Below, in pieces: positions 16,438-25,350 of a stretch of 61,894 bases of DNA. Positions within the stretch are counted from its first letter, which is position 1, and each line of letters begins with the position of its first letter. The DNA comes from a virus. The notes beneath the pieces are model-generated. The model saw nothing but the letters and a program-made list of their open reading frames with translations, made no database searches and was not told the origin of the DNA. The position numbers and the translations under genes are program-made. The stretch spans positions 1 through 61,894 of IMG/VR virus record IMGVR_UViG_3300025102_000024; one strand, written 5' to 3'.

Positions 16438-18192
16438 TTAAATCTCCGCATTAAATGCTACAAATTTTTGTGTGTTTGATCCAAATGAATGGGCAGAACA
16501 TCTAACTGTCTGCCCTTGTCTCGATGCATCACCAGACATGATTAGGCAACTTTGATTATGTCCTGTTTTACCAGTATCTTGTGAAATTTGATGATGATAT
16601 TGAGCACTATTACCAAACAATTTCTCATAAACATATGCACCAGAACCTCCAGCAAGAGCTTCTAATGTAGGTTCTGCTCTCATAGTGGTTGGGAAATATA
16701 CGGGTATGAATATATTACCTGAATAATATTGATGACCAGTGCCTAAGATTTCATAAGTATCTGTGCACATCGCAAAGTAATAACGTTGACAACGAGTGAG
16801 TTCATCTGCTACGCTGCGGTGCTCAAATGTGGTGGCTGAAGATCCAACTTCGAGTTGAACTCCCGTCACATCAAAGGTAGCATTGGATGTATTTGCCCAA
16901 TTTTGTGAGTAGTCAGGTGTTCTGTTTGTTGAACTAGATGACTGCCATGCGTTAAGAGTGTGTCCACTTGTAGTATAATAAGTACCATACCAAGGTATAA
17001 AGTGAACAACTAAACCTTCTTCAGTATTATTATGTACGGATACATTTGAATTTCCAGGAATTGTTTTTGTTATCTTTGTCCAAGTATTTGCACTTAGAGT
17101 ATAAGAAAAAGTATAAGTTTGACCTGTTCCATCACGACTATTCAACCAACCATAGTAGGTTCCAGCTAAACTCGATCTCACCCAAGCACTTAGAGTCACA
17201 TAACTTGAAGATGATTTGAAATTCCAACCACTATTTGCGACATTTTGTGCTTCTATAGTTTGACCAATAAATCTATAATCAGTATCAGTAGTTGTATTAC
17301 TTGTATTAGTTAATCTTAAATAATTACTAAAACCATTTTCAAATGCAGTTCCACTTTGCTCCGAAACTTGTGATTGAGTAACTCCCCCACCACTCCAGTT
17401 ATTAGTCCATCTATCAATTGTATTCATACCAGAGGATGTAGATGATGTTCCTCTTTGAGCTATAGTCATAGCTCCGTTGATTATTAAATTTCTATAACTT
17501 CTTGCAGCAGGTAAACCTGTAAGATTTGCGCCACTAATTGCTGGAAGTGTACCAGTTATGTTTGCAGCAGGTATATTTGTTAAGTTTGCAGCACTAATCG
17601 CAGGTAATGCACCACTTAGTTTTGAAGAAGTTAATGTTGATATTCTTGCGTCGGCAACCGTTCCTGTTAGATTACCAGCAGGAATACTTGTTAAGTTTGC
17701 ACCACTTCCAACAAAACTTGTTGCTGTTACAACACCAGTTACATCAATACCTTGTGAATTTGAAGTGACTGCAGAACCAACTACTACAAGGTTTGCAGTT
17801 GCAGTGGTGGCTGATAATGCACCAGTGAGTGTCGTAGAACCACCAACTTGAATACCACCTGTAAAGTTTGCAGTGGTAGAAGTTTTAATATTATCTGTTG
17901 ATGCAACTCCCGTTAATGATGAACCATCTCCAGAAAATCCAGAGGCAGTTACAATACCAATAAATCTTGCCCCACCATCATCAAATATTGTTGATCCTGC
18001 ACCGATTGGAGTGTCACCACCAAGAACATTTATTCCAGCAGCCTCTACTCCTACACTGTGAACATTTGTAGATCCAGTTTTAAAATTTGAAAAGGTTGCT
18101 ATACCAGCAGAATCAAGACCACCAACATTTAAAACTTGATGAGTATTGATACCAGTTTGAGTTATGAGAGTTCTGTTGGTGGATAATGCCAT
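16438..18192 (-). CDS. Long modular fibre protein with the SHRN-type C-terminal domain
   Basis: Predicted 584 aa. The N-terminus is MALSTNRTLITQTGINTHQV. The shaft has many repeats (GIVTASGFSGDGSSLTGV, ATSFVGSGANLTSIPAGNLT, then several SAANLTNIPAANITG and NLTGTLPAISGANLTG units). The C-terminal domain opens with YRNLIINGAMTIAQRGTSST and has TGVQLEVGSSATTFEHRSVA, ELTRCQRYYF and the end FVAFNAEI. It is the longest shaft of the five SHRN-type proteins, and its DNA carries many short direct repeats that could drive recombination. Confidence 0.82.
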   Translation of the reverse strand: MALSTNRTLITQTGINTHQVLNVGGLDSAGIATFSNFKTGSTNVHSVGVEAAGINVLGGDTPIGAGSTIFDDGGARFIGIVTASGFSGDGSSLTGVASTDNIKTSTTANFTGGIQVGGSTTLTGALSATTATANLVVVGSAVTSNSQGIDVTGVVTATSFVGSGANLTSIPAGNLTGTVADARISTLTSSKLSGALPAISAANLTNIPAANITGTLPAISGANLTGLPAARSYRNLIINGAMTIAQRGTSSTSSGMNTIDRWTNNWSGGGVTQSQVSEQSGTAFENGFSNYLRLTNTSNTTTDTDYRFIGQTIEAQNVANSGWNFKSSSSYVTLSAWVRSSLAGTYYGWLNSRDGTGQTYTFSYTLSANTWTKITKTIPGNSNVSVHNNTEEGLVVHFIPWYGTYYTTSGHTLNAWQSSSSTNRTPDYSQNWANTSNATFDVTGVQLEVGSSATTFEHRSVADELTRCQRYYFAMCTDTYEILGTGHQYYSGNIFIPVYFPTTMRAEPTLEALAGGSGAYVYEKLFGNSAQYHHQISQDTGKTGHNQSCLIMSGDASRQGQTVRCSAHSFGSNTQKFVAFNAEI

Positions 18193-18193
18193 A

Positions 18194-18523
18194 TTATGTT
18201 ATCTCCATAATTGTCAAAGCAACATCTAAACTATTATTTACATCACTTAATGCTGTAACTGTATCCACTGCCTCTACAACTATCTTATTTCCTTGCATGA
18301 TTTCTAATGCAGATCCTTGTGGGATAGGGACATTCTTTAATATGTTTATATCATCTCCATTTGTTGCTCTTGATATTCCGATTCCAACATTAATTCCTTG
18401 ACCAGATACATTCGTACAAGTTACACCAATGATAACTGTAGTCGTCGCACCAGGTACTGTGTATATTCCAACTGTGGATACACCAATATTATTTTTCGAT
18501 TTTAATTTAAAAGTATTAGCCAT
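18194..18523 (-). CDS. Conserved virion-associated protein
   Basis: Predicted 109 aa: MANTFKLKSKNNIGVSTVGI, a central PGATTTVIIGVTCTN and the end SLDVALTIMEIT. The strands alternate with few charged clusters and no signal peptide or membrane span. Small proteins of this type lie beside the large structural protein in T4-like cyanophages. It may be a small head/tail decoration subunit; the function is unknown. A TATAAATA motif lies 38 nt upstream. Confidence 0.72.
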   Translation of the reverse strand: MANTFKLKSKNNIGVSTVGIYTVPGATTTVIIGVTCTNVSGQGINVGIGISRATNGDDINILKNVPIPQGSALEIMQGNKIVVEAVDTVTALSDVNNSLDVALTIMEIT

Positions 18524-18561
18524 TTTTTATAGTTTAAAAAGGTGCAATATCCCCGTTGAGA

Positions 18562-18569
18562 TATTTATA
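18562..18569 (-). promoter_or_regulatory. T4-type late promoter motif TATAAATA
   Basis: Perfect on the minus strand, 38 nt before the ATG at 18523. This spacing is normal for a T4 late promoter with a leader. Confidence 0.75.
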
Positions 18570-18570
18570 A

Positions 18571-21402
18571 TCATCCCAAAGCAATCGCCAGAGCAACAAC
18601 ATCAGCGTTCGTAACACCACCAGCAGATGTGACAGTCGCAGTATCACCTGAAACAGCAGCAGCAATGCCTGAACCAACAAAGTTGATTGTAGTGACACTA
18701 CCAGCAGTTCCGACTGTTGATCCTTCATCTTTAATTGATAGACCCTCAACACGAACTGTAGCAATACCAGTATTAGATACTGCATCAACACTTACTAGTG
18801 ATCCCTCAAAGTCAAGTCCTGTGGCACCAGTTGCTTTAGCACCACTACCCTCAGATACTCCTAGACCTGCTATTGCATTGACAGTCACCGTTGCAATACC
18901 TGCACCAACAGCTGCATCAGCAGTGACGACACTACCTAAGAAGTTAATTGTGGAGATACTATTTGCAGAACCAACGATAGTATTCTCATCACGAATTGAA
19001 ATACCTTCAATCGCACCAGCAGGAGCAGAAGTTACCCAAGTTGGAGCAGCTCCAGCACCATTTGATTGTAGGATTTGTCCTGAACTACCTGTGTCTAATA
19101 AATCTGTATCATTATTTGAATCTTGATATAGGATTTGATTAGTTCCATTGATTGCAAGGTCAGTTGCAAGAGTTGCAGTGCCAGATAAGTTACCAGTCAC
19201 ATTACCAGTTAAATCACCAGAGAAACCACCACTTGATGTAGTGACACCCGTGACCACAACACCAAATCCATTTGCTTGTGCCTTGACTGCTCCACCAAAT
19301 TTTAATGCAGATGCATCTATACCTGTTAAATTACTACCATCACCACTGAAACTTGTAGCAGTAACAACACCTGTTGCAATGACACCTGTTGCATTTAAAG
19401 TTACCCCTGAACCAACAACAGCACCACCTGAAACTGTAAGTGCACCTAATGTTCCGACACTTGTAAGTGAAGAACTGACAACATTAGCACCAAGAGTAGT
19501 TGCAGAAAGAACCTCAGTTCCATTAATTTTATAAACCTTACCAGATGCAACATCAAGATGCTCACTTGATTTTAATGAGTCAGCAGTATTATTATATCTT
19601 ATAAACTTCCTTATACCCGTTGAACCAATTCCAATACCTGCACCATCTAATAATGCGTTTGTTGGAACTGTTGATGCAATACCAACTACAAAGTCTCCAA
19701 ACTCTATGTCACCATTGTGAACTGAGAATGTTGTACCATCAACAAACAAGTCACCTTTAATTCTTACCTTTCCTGTATTATCACCAACTGCAGCAGGGTC
19801 GATAAAGAGTTCAGCAGGTCCTGTAATACTATTGGTTGTGATATTAACTCCAGTTCCACTCGCACCTGTTGATAATCTAGAGAAGGTTGCAATACCTGTG
19901 CTGTTTAAACTTCCATTACCAAGTGCAGTGTTGATACCTGTTAATCCAGAACCATCTCCAACGAAGGTATTCCCAGTTATGGTTCCCGATGCGGTTATAT
20001 TTCCAGTTACATTTAATAGTGATCCATTGAATGTTAAATTACCACTATCCTCTACAGCACCTGAACCACCTGCAAGAACCACACGACCAGAAGTTAAGTC
20101 TGATACGATTAGTGACGCTGCTGATAAATCCGTTCCGTTAAAGACTAAGTTTCCACTATCCTGTAAAGCACCAGACCCTCCAACAGTTACAACACGACCT
20201 GATGTTAAATCACTTACAGTTGCAGATGATAAAGTTGTTTCTCCACCAGTTACTGATAATCCACCACGAAGAGTTGCTGCATAGTTACTATTAACAACAT
20301 TAGAGTTATTCTGGACAGCATTGCCCATGTACCCGTGGTTTGTACATTGGTAGTGAAGAACTATTGGAGTTTCATCACCAACTGCTATTTGTGTATATGC
20401 ACCAGAGTTACCAGCAGTTCCGTTTACGGTTACTCCTGTGCTGTAAGTTGTTGTTTTATCTGCCTCAAGATAGAAGTTTATAGGGTGATTACTATTACTA
20501 TTATCACTCTGATCAAATTTATAAGTTCTACCTGGTGTAAGTGTTATGAATGGAGAGAATACTCCATCAATTTTATATCCTAAACTACTACCTTGCCCTT
20601 GATATCTGTGTGTAGAGTCCTTTGATGCAACAGTTACAGTATAAGTTTTTACTGTATCACTATGAGGTGCCCTTAAATCATCAAACCCAGAAATTGATCC
20701 TGAGACATCTAAACTATTGCGAATAGTCGCAGCATAGTTTGTATTTAATACATTGGCATTGCTTTGTATCGCATTGCCCATATAACCATGATTTGTGCAT
20801 TGATAGTGAAGCACCACTGGTGTCTCATCACCTACAACGATCTGAGTATAAGCACCAGAGTTACCAGCAGTTCCATTAACAGTTACACCTGTGCTATAAG
20901 TAGTCGTCTTATCTGACTCTAAGTAAAAGTTTATGGGGTGATTACTATTACTATTATCACTCTGATCAAATCTATATGTTCTACCTGGTGTGAGGGTTAA
21001 AAAGGGAGACTCAACACCATCTACTTTATATCCTAAACTACTTCCTTGTCCGTTATATCTGTGATCGTTAGTCTTTGTTGCTACAACAACTGTAAATACT
21101 TTGATTGTATCAGAGTGTGGTGCTCCTAGATTATCGAATCCACCGATTGATCCACGAACATCTAACTTTGATAAGGGAACTGTTGTCCCTATGCCAACTG
21201 AATTACTATAATGTATAGACAATCCACCATATGCCTCAGTCCACGGAGTTAAATTGGTGACAGTTGCTAACCCTACACCTTCTCTCTCAGTGTAAAGAAA
21301 ACCGTCATATGTATTAAGTGCTAATTCTCCTAGTTGAAGGTCAGACCCAGCTGGTCGTTTCCCCTCAATCGCAGACCTTTTCAGTCTAAATGGTGTCGCC
21401 AT
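18571..21402 (-). CDS. Large virion/fibre protein with two cupredoxin-like repeats
   Basis: Predicted 943 aa. The N-terminus MATPFRLKRSAIEGKRPAGS with LQLGELALNTYDGFLYTERE is a phage-structural start. Residues about 82-232 and 233-383 are a tandem duplication of 151 aa. Each copy has the pattern H (SNSNHPINFYLE) then HYQCTNHGYMGN, i.e. candidate copper ligands H155, C202, H205, M208 and H306, C353, H356, M359. The rest is shaft repeats (GDGSNLTGIDASALKFGG, DLTSGRVVTVGGSGALQDSG) and a C-terminal Ala-rich end. Copper binding is inferred from motif spacing only; the fold may use the residues differently. Confidence 0.8.
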   Translation of the reverse strand: MATPFRLKRSAIEGKRPAGSDLQLGELALNTYDGFLYTEREGVGLATVTNLTPWTEAYGGLSIHYSNSVGIGTTVPLSKLDVRGSIGGFDNLGAPHSDTIKVFTVVVATKTNDHRYNGQGSSLGYKVDGVESPFLTLTPGRTYRFDQSDNSNSNHPINFYLESDKTTTYSTGVTVNGTAGNSGAYTQIVVGDETPVVLHYQCTNHGYMGNAIQSNANVLNTNYAATIRNSLDVSGSISGFDDLRAPHSDTVKTYTVTVASKDSTHRYQGQGSSLGYKIDGVFSPFITLTPGRTYKFDQSDNSNSNHPINFYLEADKTTTYSTGVTVNGTAGNSGAYTQIAVGDETPIVLHYQCTNHGYMGNAVQNNSNVVNSNYAATLRGGLSVTGGETTLSSATVSDLTSGRVVTVGGSGALQDSGNLVFNGTDLSAASLIVSDLTSGRVVLAGGSGAVEDSGNLTFNGSLLNVTGNITASGTITGNTFVGDGSGLTGINTALGNGSLNSTGIATFSRLSTGASGTGVNITTNSITGPAELFIDPAAVGDNTGKVRIKGDLFVDGTTFSVHNGDIEFGDFVVGIASTVPTNALLDGAGIGIGSTGIRKFIRYNNTADSLKSSEHLDVASGKVYKINGTEVLSATTLGANVVSSSLTSVGTLGALTVSGGAVVGSGVTLNATGVIATGVVTATSFSGDGSNLTGIDASALKFGGAVKAQANGFGVVVTGVTTSSGGFSGDLTGNVTGNLSGTATLATDLAINGTNQILYQDSNNDTDLLDTGSSGQILQSNGAGAAPTWVTSAPAGAIEGISIRDENTIVGSANSISTINFLGSVVTADAAVGAGIATVTVNAIAGLGVSEGSGAKATGATGLDFEGSLVSVDAVSNTGIATVRVEGLSIKDEGSTVGTAGSVTTINFVGSGIAAAVSGDTATVTSAGGVTNADVVALAIALG
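20254..21159 (-). repeat. Tandem 453-bp duplication inside the 943-aa gene
   Basis: Two in-frame copies (20707-21159 and 20254-20706) encode 151-aa cupredoxin-like units. The protein repeat is highly similar while many third codon positions differ, so the duplication is old but held at protein level. Confidence 0.85.
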
Positions 21403-21460
21403 TATTTCATTCGGTATGTACCAAAATTAAGCAGTATATACTACCTATTGAGTTATTTAT

Positions 21461-21832
21461 TCAACTTGCATTATTCCGTCTTGGACGATACGAAAATAAA
21501 TTGCTTGGAGGGTCTGGTTCCATCCATTTTTTTATCTTTTCGTATCTCTGTTCACTAAAAAAATCTTGTGAAGAATACCATTCCACCCAAGGTTCATGTC
21601 CCTTATGTTGATTGCAGGTTGAACAACAGCAAACAACGTTCTTTGTAAAATCAGTTCCTCCCTTTGAACGGGGTACAATATGATCTATGGTTAAATTATT
21701 GCCTGATCCACAATACGCACAGACGTAGTTCCACGTTTCCTTTATCTTTCTCCTCCATAACCTTTTTGCTTCCTGTGAACTTGTTGTTTCCAAGTTAAAC
21801 AAATAGTGACGGGGTGAAGATAGAACTCTCAT
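21461..21832 (-). CDS. HNH endonuclease
   Basis: Predicted 123 aa. The zinc-ribbon HNH core is visible: C38-AY-C41 (VCAYCGSG), IDHIVPRSKGG with D50-H51, N65 (TKNVV), C70-STC and H77 (CNQHKG). The N-terminal helix is basic (RLWRRKIKET). It resembles free-standing homing endonucleases found near psbA in T4-like cyanophages (for example F-CphI of S-PM2, by memory). Neither psbA nor psbD here carries an intron, so this may be an intron-less homing nuclease that protects or spreads the psbD/psbA locus. Its cleavage site cannot be read from the sequence. Confidence 0.88.
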   Translation of the reverse strand: MRVLSSPRHYLFNLETTSSQEAKRLWRRKIKETWNYVCAYCGSGNNLTIDHIVPRSKGGTDFTKNVVCCCSTCNQHKGHEPWVEWYSSQDFFSEQRYEKIKKWMEPDPPSNLFSYRPRRNNAS

Positions 21833-21850
21833 ATGTGCTTGCGACTATGA

Positions 21851-22102
21851 TTATTTATCTTTTTGATATTTTTTTATACTTTCTTCCCATTCTGACATAC
21901 TTGACTGCATTTGACCTTCATTTTCTTTTGCATCATATTGATTATATCCCTTTATTCTTTTCCACTCGTTATATAATGCTCCCAGTATCCAAGACTGAGA
22001 TAAACTTTTAGGTCCACTCTCCAAGAGTTCAAGATATCTCTTATTACTTGTATAACTTTTATACTCTTCTCTCCAGTTGGAGTCATCATATGGTTTCTTC
22101 AC
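21851..22102 (-). CDS. Small hypothetical protein with a GTG start
   Basis: Predicted 83 aa, hydrophilic and Tyr/Lys/Glu-rich (NWREEYKSYTSNKRYLELLE, then SWILGALYNEWKRIKGY). The start is a GTG overlapping the TGA of the upstream 47-aa gene (GTGA), with an AAGGAG ribosome site in that gene's end. No family recognised. It sits between the HNH endonuclease and small conserved genes downstream of psbD. Confidence 0.7.
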   Translation of the reverse strand: MKKPYDDSNWREEYKSYTSNKRYLELLESGPKSLSQSWILGALYNEWKRIKGYNQYDAKENEGQMQSSMSEWEESIKKYQKDK

Positions 22103-22242
22103 TCTTCTCCTTCAAGAGTTACATTACGAACCACAATTCTATCACCTTCGATTCTGAATTGTAATTCATCCTCATTGTCCCACATGAGTTCTTGATATAA
22201 TGAGTCTAATACTCTCATGTCGTGCCAAAGATCGTTCGCCAT
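22099..22242 (-). CDS. Small conserved cyanophage protein
   Basis: Predicted 47 aa: MANDLWHDMRVLDSLYQELM then WDNEDELQFRIEGDR and VVRNVTLEGEE. It is acidic with no membrane span. The function is unknown. It overlaps the next gene by 4 nt (GTGA) and supplies that gene's ribosome site, so the two are translationally coupled. Confidence 0.72.
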   Translation of the reverse strand: MANDLWHDMRVLDSLYQELMWDNEDELQFRIEGDRIVVRNVTLEGEE

Positions 22243-22261
22243 TTATCCTTTGTAAGTCCTG

Positions 22262-22615
22262 TTATTTATTATTTTCACTTAAGTATAGCATAGCATTTTT
22301 GAGGGTGTCAACATTATGTTTAAATCCTTTCAATCCCTTTTCACAATCTCTGCATACATTATTTGATACCTTTGTATTTGATTCTTTACAGATTAAACAA
22401 GATCCAACTTGGTATTTTTTCTTTATTTTATTCTCATACTCTCTCACTCGATCACGAGTGCAGACCTTACACTCATAAGCATAAGATGATATTTTTGTTG
22501 CATCTGGTCGGCATTTATAAAAATCAGCAATTAAATTTTTCTCCTTTCCGCATACACGACAGGTTCTTTCTTTTAAAAATAAATGCTGAGTTTCTAATTC
22601 AAAGTCAATACCCAT
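22262..22615 (-). CDS. Zinc-ribbon protein, HNH-associated type
   Basis: Predicted 117 aa from the ATG at 22615, chosen because AAGGA lies just upstream; an in-frame ATG at 22630 is also possible. It has three Cys pairs: CRVCGKEK, YECKVC and CLICKESN plus NVCRDC. The CRVCGKEKNL..FYK..SSYAYECKVC pattern is the N-terminal zinc domain often fused to phage HNH or endonuclease VII-like nucleases. No HNH catalytic motif follows, so it may be a remnant or a DNA-binding protein. Confidence 0.7.
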   Translation of the reverse strand: MGIDFELETQHLFLKERTCRVCGKEKNLIADFYKCRPDATKISSYAYECKVCTRDRVREYENKIKKKYQVGSCLICKESNTKVSNNVCRDCEKGLKGFKHNVDTLKNAMLYLSENNK

Positions 22616-22862
22616 TTTTTCCTTCAGCATAATCTAAAGCTTGCTTTGCAGTTTGCATTAGACGAACTCTACGCATATCGTGAGTGTTAGGTAATGTTAA
22701 AGAAAACCCTAGCAAATCTCCATCAGGATCATCAGGTATTCCAATTGGTTGAACAAAAAATATTCCTGCATGTGCCACACATTTCCACCCTATATCCACA
22801 AAACCCAAATCTCTCAGGGCACATTCAAGTTTAAGGGAGTAACAAGCTTCTTTTAGAATCAT
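22605..22862 (-). CDS. Hypothetical protein downstream of psbD
   Basis: Predicted 85 aa: MILKEACYSLKLECALRDLG, then IGWKCVAHAGIFFVQPIGIP and LLGFSLTLPNTHDM, ending DYAEGKNGY. It is mixed alpha/beta with no signal or membrane span. No family recognised. It overlaps the next gene by 11 nt and provides its ribosome site. It lies just after the psbD terminator. Confidence 0.7.
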   Translation of the reverse strand: MILKEACYSLKLECALRDLGFVDIGWKCVAHAGIFFVQPIGIPDDPDGDLLGFSLTLPNTHDMRRVRLMQTAKQALDYAEGKNGY

Positions 22863-22896
22863 ATTTTATCTATAAAAAGTCTAATAAGCAAAAAAA

Positions 22897-22920
22897 TACC
22901 CCGAAATTTTTTCCGAGGTA
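22897..22920 (-). terminator. Rho-independent terminator after psbD
   Basis: The minus-strand stem TACCTCG/CGGGGTA (one G-U pair) is followed by a run of seven T. It lies just beyond the psbD stop. Confidence 0.8.
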
Positions 22921-22945
22921 AATGTAATTAAAAGTTGATTTTGGT

Positions 22946-24022
22946 TTAGAGTGCGTTACCACGAGGTAATACTTCCTCTGGGAACACGAAGTTCTCATGA
23001 GGTTGGTCAACAGATGACATCCATGCTCTCATACCTTCGTTGAGAAGAATATTCTTTGTGTAGAAAGTTTCAAACTCTGGATCTTCTGCTGCTCTTATCT
23101 CTTGAGATACAAAATCGTATGCTCTTAAGTTAAGTGCAAGACCTACAATACCAATTGATGATGTCCACATTCCCATCACAGGAACGAACAGCATAAGGAA
23201 GTGTAAGAATCTTTTGTTTGAGAAAGCAACACCAAATATCTGTGACCAGAATCTGTTTGCTGTAATCATACTATAAGTTTCCTCTTCCTGTGTAGGATCA
23301 AATGCTCTGAATGTTGTGCTTTGAACCTTACCTTCTGAATAAACAGAGGTGTCTTCATACAAAGTGTTCTGTACTGTTGCACCGTGAATGGCACAGAGTA
23401 ATGCTCCACCTAGTATTCCTGCTACACCCATCATATGAAATGGGTTAAGAGTAATATTGTGGAATCCTTGTATGAATAAAATATATCTAAAAATTGCTGC
23501 GACACCAAATGATGGTGCGAAGAACCAACTATGCTGACCTAAAGGATAGATCAAAAAGATGCTTGTGAAGACTGCGATAACAGCAGAGAATGCTAGAGCA
23601 TTGTAAGGACGAATCCCAACAAGTCCTGCAATCTCAAATTGACGAAGCATGAAACCTATAAGTCCGAAGACTCCATGTAATGCTACAAAGTTCCATAGTC
23701 CACCAAGTTGAACCCAACGAACGAATGAACCTTGTGCTTCAGGTCCCCAGAGGAACATGAGACTATGACCCATTGCATCACCAGGTGTGGAGACTGCTGC
23801 TGTTAAGAAGTTTGCTCCCTCTAAGTAAGAGGATGCGATACCGTGTGTATACCATGAGGTAACGAAAGTAGTTCCAACGAACCAACCTCCGATAGCAAGG
23901 TAAGCACAAGGTAAAAGTAAAAGACCAGACCATCCGATGAATACAAAACGATCTCTCTTTAACCAGTCATCAAGAACATCAAACCAACCCCTTGTGGGTG
24001 CTTGTAAGGTAGATGCTACCAT
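22946..24022 (-). CDS. psbD: Photosystem II D2 protein
   Basis: Predicted 358 aa, full length for D2. It starts [20 protein letters not shown] and has [11 protein letters not shown], the five membrane spans, [20 protein letters not shown] carrying chlorophyll/iron-ligand histidines, and the C-terminal [14 protein letters not shown]. An AGGAG ribosome site precedes the ATG. D2 pairs with D1 in the reaction centre. Phage copies keep photosynthesis running while host synthesis is shut down. It is downstream of psbA with a terminator hairpin between them, so its dose may depend on read-through. No intron. Confidence 0.98.
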   Translation of the reverse strand: MVASTLQAPTRGWFDVLDDWLKRDRFVFIGWSGLLLLPCAYLAIGGWFVGTTFVTSWYTHGIASSYLEGANFLTAAVSTPGDAMGHSLMFLWGPEAQGSFVRWVQLGGLWNFVALHGVFGLIGFMLRQFEIAGLVGIRPYNALAFSAVIAVFTSIFLIYPLGQHSWFFAPSFGVAAIFRYILFIQGFHNITLNPFHMMGVAGILGGALLCAIHGATVQNTLYEDTSVYSEGKVQSTTFRAFDPTQEEETYSMITANRFWSQIFGVAFSNKRFLHFLMLFVPVMGMWTSSIGIVGLALNLRAYDFVSQEIRAAEDPEFETFYTKNILLNEGMRAWMSSVDQPHENFVFPEEVLPRGNAL

Positions 24023-24036
24023 TAATTTCTCCTATG

Positions 24037-24060
24037 AAAAAGGGGTCATAAAGACCCCCT
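24037..24060 (-). terminator. Terminator hairpin between psbA and psbD
   Basis: The minus-strand GGGGTC/GACCCC stem with a 5-nt loop is followed by TTTTTC. Partial read-through would set the psbA to psbD ratio. Confidence 0.82.
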
Positions 24061-24082
24061 GAGTTATTATTTGATTAATAAA

Positions 24083-25171
24083 TTAACCAATTGCAGGTGC
24101 TGTTAAAGCAACTGTTGTAGACTCTGCAGATGCTAAGTCTAGTGGGAAGTTGTGTGCATTTCTTTCATGCATTACTTCCATTCCTAAGTTTGCTCTGTTA
24201 AGAACATCTCCCCAAGTTGGTACAATCTTACCACCAGCGTCTACGACAGACTGGTTGAAGTTGAAACCGTTAAGGTTGAATGCCATTGTGCAGATACCCA
24301 TTGAGGTTAACCATACACATACAACAGGGAATACTGCTAGGAAGAAGTGTAAACTTCTTGAGTTATTGAATGAAGCATACTGGAAGATAAGACGACCAAA
24401 GTAACCGTGTGCAGCTACAATGTTGTATGTTTCTTCTTCTTGTCCGAACTTGTAACCATAGTTCTGAGATTCTGTCTCAGTTGTTTCTCTGATTAGAGAT
24501 GAAGTAACAAGTGAACCGTGCATTGCTGAGAATAAAGATCCTCCGAACATACCTGCAACACCAGCCATGTGGAATGGGTGCATAAGAATGTTGTGCTCTG
24601 CTTGGAATACGAACATAAAGTTAAATGTACCTGAGATACCTAGTGGCATTCCGTCTGAGAAAGATCCCTGACCGAAAGGATACACTAAGAATACTGCAAA
24701 TGCTGCAGATACAGGTGCTGAATATGCTACACATATCCAAGGTCTCATACCTAATCTGTATGATAGTTCCCACTGTCTGCCCATGTAAGCAGAAATTCCG
24801 ATTAGGAAGTGGAAAATAACTAACTGGTAAGGACCACCGTTATATAACCATTCATCTACTGTTGCTGCTTCCCAAATTGGGTAGAAGTGTAGACCTATAG
24901 CGTTTGATGAAGGAACAACTGCACCAGAGATGATGTTGTTACCGTACATGAAAGAACCCGCTACTGGTTCTCTGATTCCGTCGATATCGACTGGAGGTGC
25001 TGCTATGAAAGCAACGATAAAGCATGCTGCTGCTGCGAGCAAACATGGGATCATGAGTACACCGAACCAACCAACATAAATTCTGTTGTTTGTTGATGTA
25101 ACCCACTCACAGAACTCAGGCCATCCCTTTAGGATACCGCCTTGTCTGCGTGTGATATTTGAGGTTGTCAT
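24083..25171 (-). CDS. psbA: Photosystem II D1 protein
   Basis: Predicted 362 aa from the ATG at 25171 ([20 protein letters not shown]), chosen by comparison with known D1 starts; a longer frame opens at 25195. Core motifs are intact: [31 protein letters not shown] (Tyr-Z and Mn-site Asp), [13 protein letters not shown] (P680 and QB/iron histidines), FGQEEETYN and the C-terminal processing region [10 protein letters not shown] ending APAIG. The sequence is Prochlorococcus-like. D1 turns over rapidly in light; the phage copy maintains it during infection. No intron. It has an early-plus-late promoter and a folded leader. Confidence 0.98.
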   Translation of the reverse strand: MTTSNITRRQGGILKGWPEFCEWVTSTNNRIYVGWFGVLMIPCLLAAAACFIVAFIAAPPVDIDGIREPVAGSFMYGNNIISGAVVPSSNAIGLHFYPIWEAATVDEWLYNGGPYQLVIFHFLIGISAYMGRQWELSYRLGMRPWICVAYSAPVSAAFAVFLVYPFGQGSFSDGMPLGISGTFNFMFVFQAEHNILMHPFHMAGVAGMFGGSLFSAMHGSLVTSSLIRETTETESQNYGYKFGQEEETYNIVAAHGYFGRLIFQYASFNNSRSLHFFLAVFPVVCVWLTSMGICTMAFNLNGFNFNQSVVDAGGKIVPTWGDVLNRANLGMEVMHERNAHNFPLDLASAESTTVALTAPAIG

Positions 25172-25348
25172 TAGTAAGACGTTTAAGTAGGGCATCAGGG
25201 GAGATGCGAGACTTATTTCCTGTAACCCCTCGCTACAGGATATGAGAGACTATTGCTTATACTGCCTATAGGTCTCGGTTTAAGAGCAGTCTACTTGGGA
25301 GGGCGATCCGTTCGAGTCCCAAATAAATTGTGAGGAATCCCTCACCGA
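25172..25348 (-). promoter_or_regulatory. Structured psbA 5' leader RNA
   Basis: About 175 nt with several foldable elements on the minus strand: GTGAGG/CCTCAC hairpin, TTGGGA/TCCCAA stem around the GGACTCGAACGGATCG motif, GAGAC/GTCTC stem, TCCTGTA/TACAGGA hairpin, and GCATC/GATGC just before the start. Known PhotoRC-I/II RNA motifs occur in psbA leaders of cyanobacteria and cyanophages, so this may be such an element; I could not test the match. Confidence 0.6.
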
Positions 25349-25350
25349 TG

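Noticed and set aside
22262-22615. Second HNH endonuclease
   Set aside because: Only the zinc-ribbon part is present; no HNH catalytic residues follow, so nuclease activity is not claimed.
25290-25325. tRNA-like sequence (AGAGCAG...GTTCGAGTCCC, plus strand) in the psbA leader
   Set aside because: The T-loop and D-arm words look right, but the T stem and anticodon stem do not pair and the acceptor stem is missing, so no tRNA is called. It is treated as part of the leader RNA.
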